13,767 bases of DNA from assembly GCA_900547815.1 (NCBI GenBank), contig URHY01000061.1, forward strand, positions 1 to 13,767, read 5' to 3'. The translations under genes and the position numbers were made by a program. Below the pieces are notes generated by a model, which was given only the letters and a program-made list of their open reading frames with translations, searched no databases and had not been told where the DNA came from. Shown in pieces: positions 13,712 through 13,767 of the stretch. Each line of letters opens with the position of its first letter. The first letter of the stretch is position 1. Source of the DNA: an uncultured Solobacterium sp. GTDB lineage: Bacteria > Bacillota_I > Bacilli_A > Erysipelotrichales > Erysipelotrichaceae.

Positions 13712-13767
13712 TTGAGGTGTGCGCCAGTTCGGTGCCAAATATTTAGCTGGTGGGAATCCAGCCTGGT
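13712..13767 (+). promoter_or_regulatory. Probable cobalamin riboswitch, 5' part, cut by the window end
   Basis: The leader begins GAGGTG, followed by a hairpin GCGCC-AGTTC-GGTGC (13721-13735). AGCTGGTGGGAATCCAGC follows, in which GCTGG (13746-13750) pairs with CCAGC (13758-13762), and then CTGGT. The block GGTGGGAATCC flanked by pairing arms closely resembles the conserved GGTGAGAATCC / GGTGAAAATCC core of cobalamin (B12) riboswitches. The B12 box (GCCACTG) would be expected soon after the window ends. The usual GGGAA in the joining strand before this stem is not evident (AAATATTTA here), so it may be a variant. FMN riboswitches have a related GGTGAAATTCC segment but differ around it. The regulated gene is not visible. 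Confidence 0.6.

Noticed and set aside
13712..13767. FMN riboswitch
   Set aside because: The GGTGxxAATCC segment is shared, but the AGCTGGTG...CCAGC arms and the lack of the AGGGTC-type start and ACCGGCGGT fit cobalamin better.

Overview
The window looks like chromosomal DNA of a low-GC Gram-positive bacterium (Bacillota). Protein similarity recalled from memory fits the Erysipelotrichia best, but this is a judgement from family resemblance and not a search result. Supporting signs are AT-rich codons, strong AGGAGG-type ribosome binding sites, TGnTATAAT-type extended -10 promoters, short hairpin-plus-U terminators, and a prfB gene carrying the usual RF2 programmed frameshift. All complete genes are on the + strand.

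Layout. (1) Positions 1-233 hold the C-terminal end of an Rpn/PD-(D/E)XK transposase-like protein. (2) After a gene-free 265-bp spacer come manA (mannose-6-phosphate isomerase), mutY (adenine DNA glycosylase) and luxS. luxS overlaps the end of mutY and is interrupted by one in-frame TAA. (3) Behind a terminator and a new promoter lie secA and prfB, a housekeeping pair joined by a TAATG stop/start overlap; prfB needs a +1 frameshift at CTT TGA C. (4) A three-copy 32-bp tandem repeat then precedes a compact six-gene cluster. It encodes a U32-peptidase-like cysteine-rich protein of unknown function, a TM1586-like nitroreductase, a two-part MmcQ/YjbR protein, a glycosylasparaginase-type Ntn hydrolase, a short M20 dipeptidase of the PepV/Sapep type, and CutC. 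The cluster ends at a GC-rich terminator. (5) pepF (M3 oligopeptidase) has its own promoter, preceded by a direct repeat. (6) The last ~170 bases hold the pepF terminator, a perfect 12-bp inverted repeat, an extended -10 promoter and the first part of what looks like a cobalamin riboswitch, cut by the window edge.

How the genes fit together. manA, mutY, secA and prfB are core functions. The last three genes of the six-gene cluster plus pepF read like a cytoplasmic peptide and glyco-amino-acid salvage set: oligopeptidase, dipeptidase and asparagine-linked glycan hydrolase. The first three genes of the cluster are poorly understood and are the best candidate for something undescribed. The clearest anomaly is the single nonsense codon in an otherwise perfectly preserved luxS.
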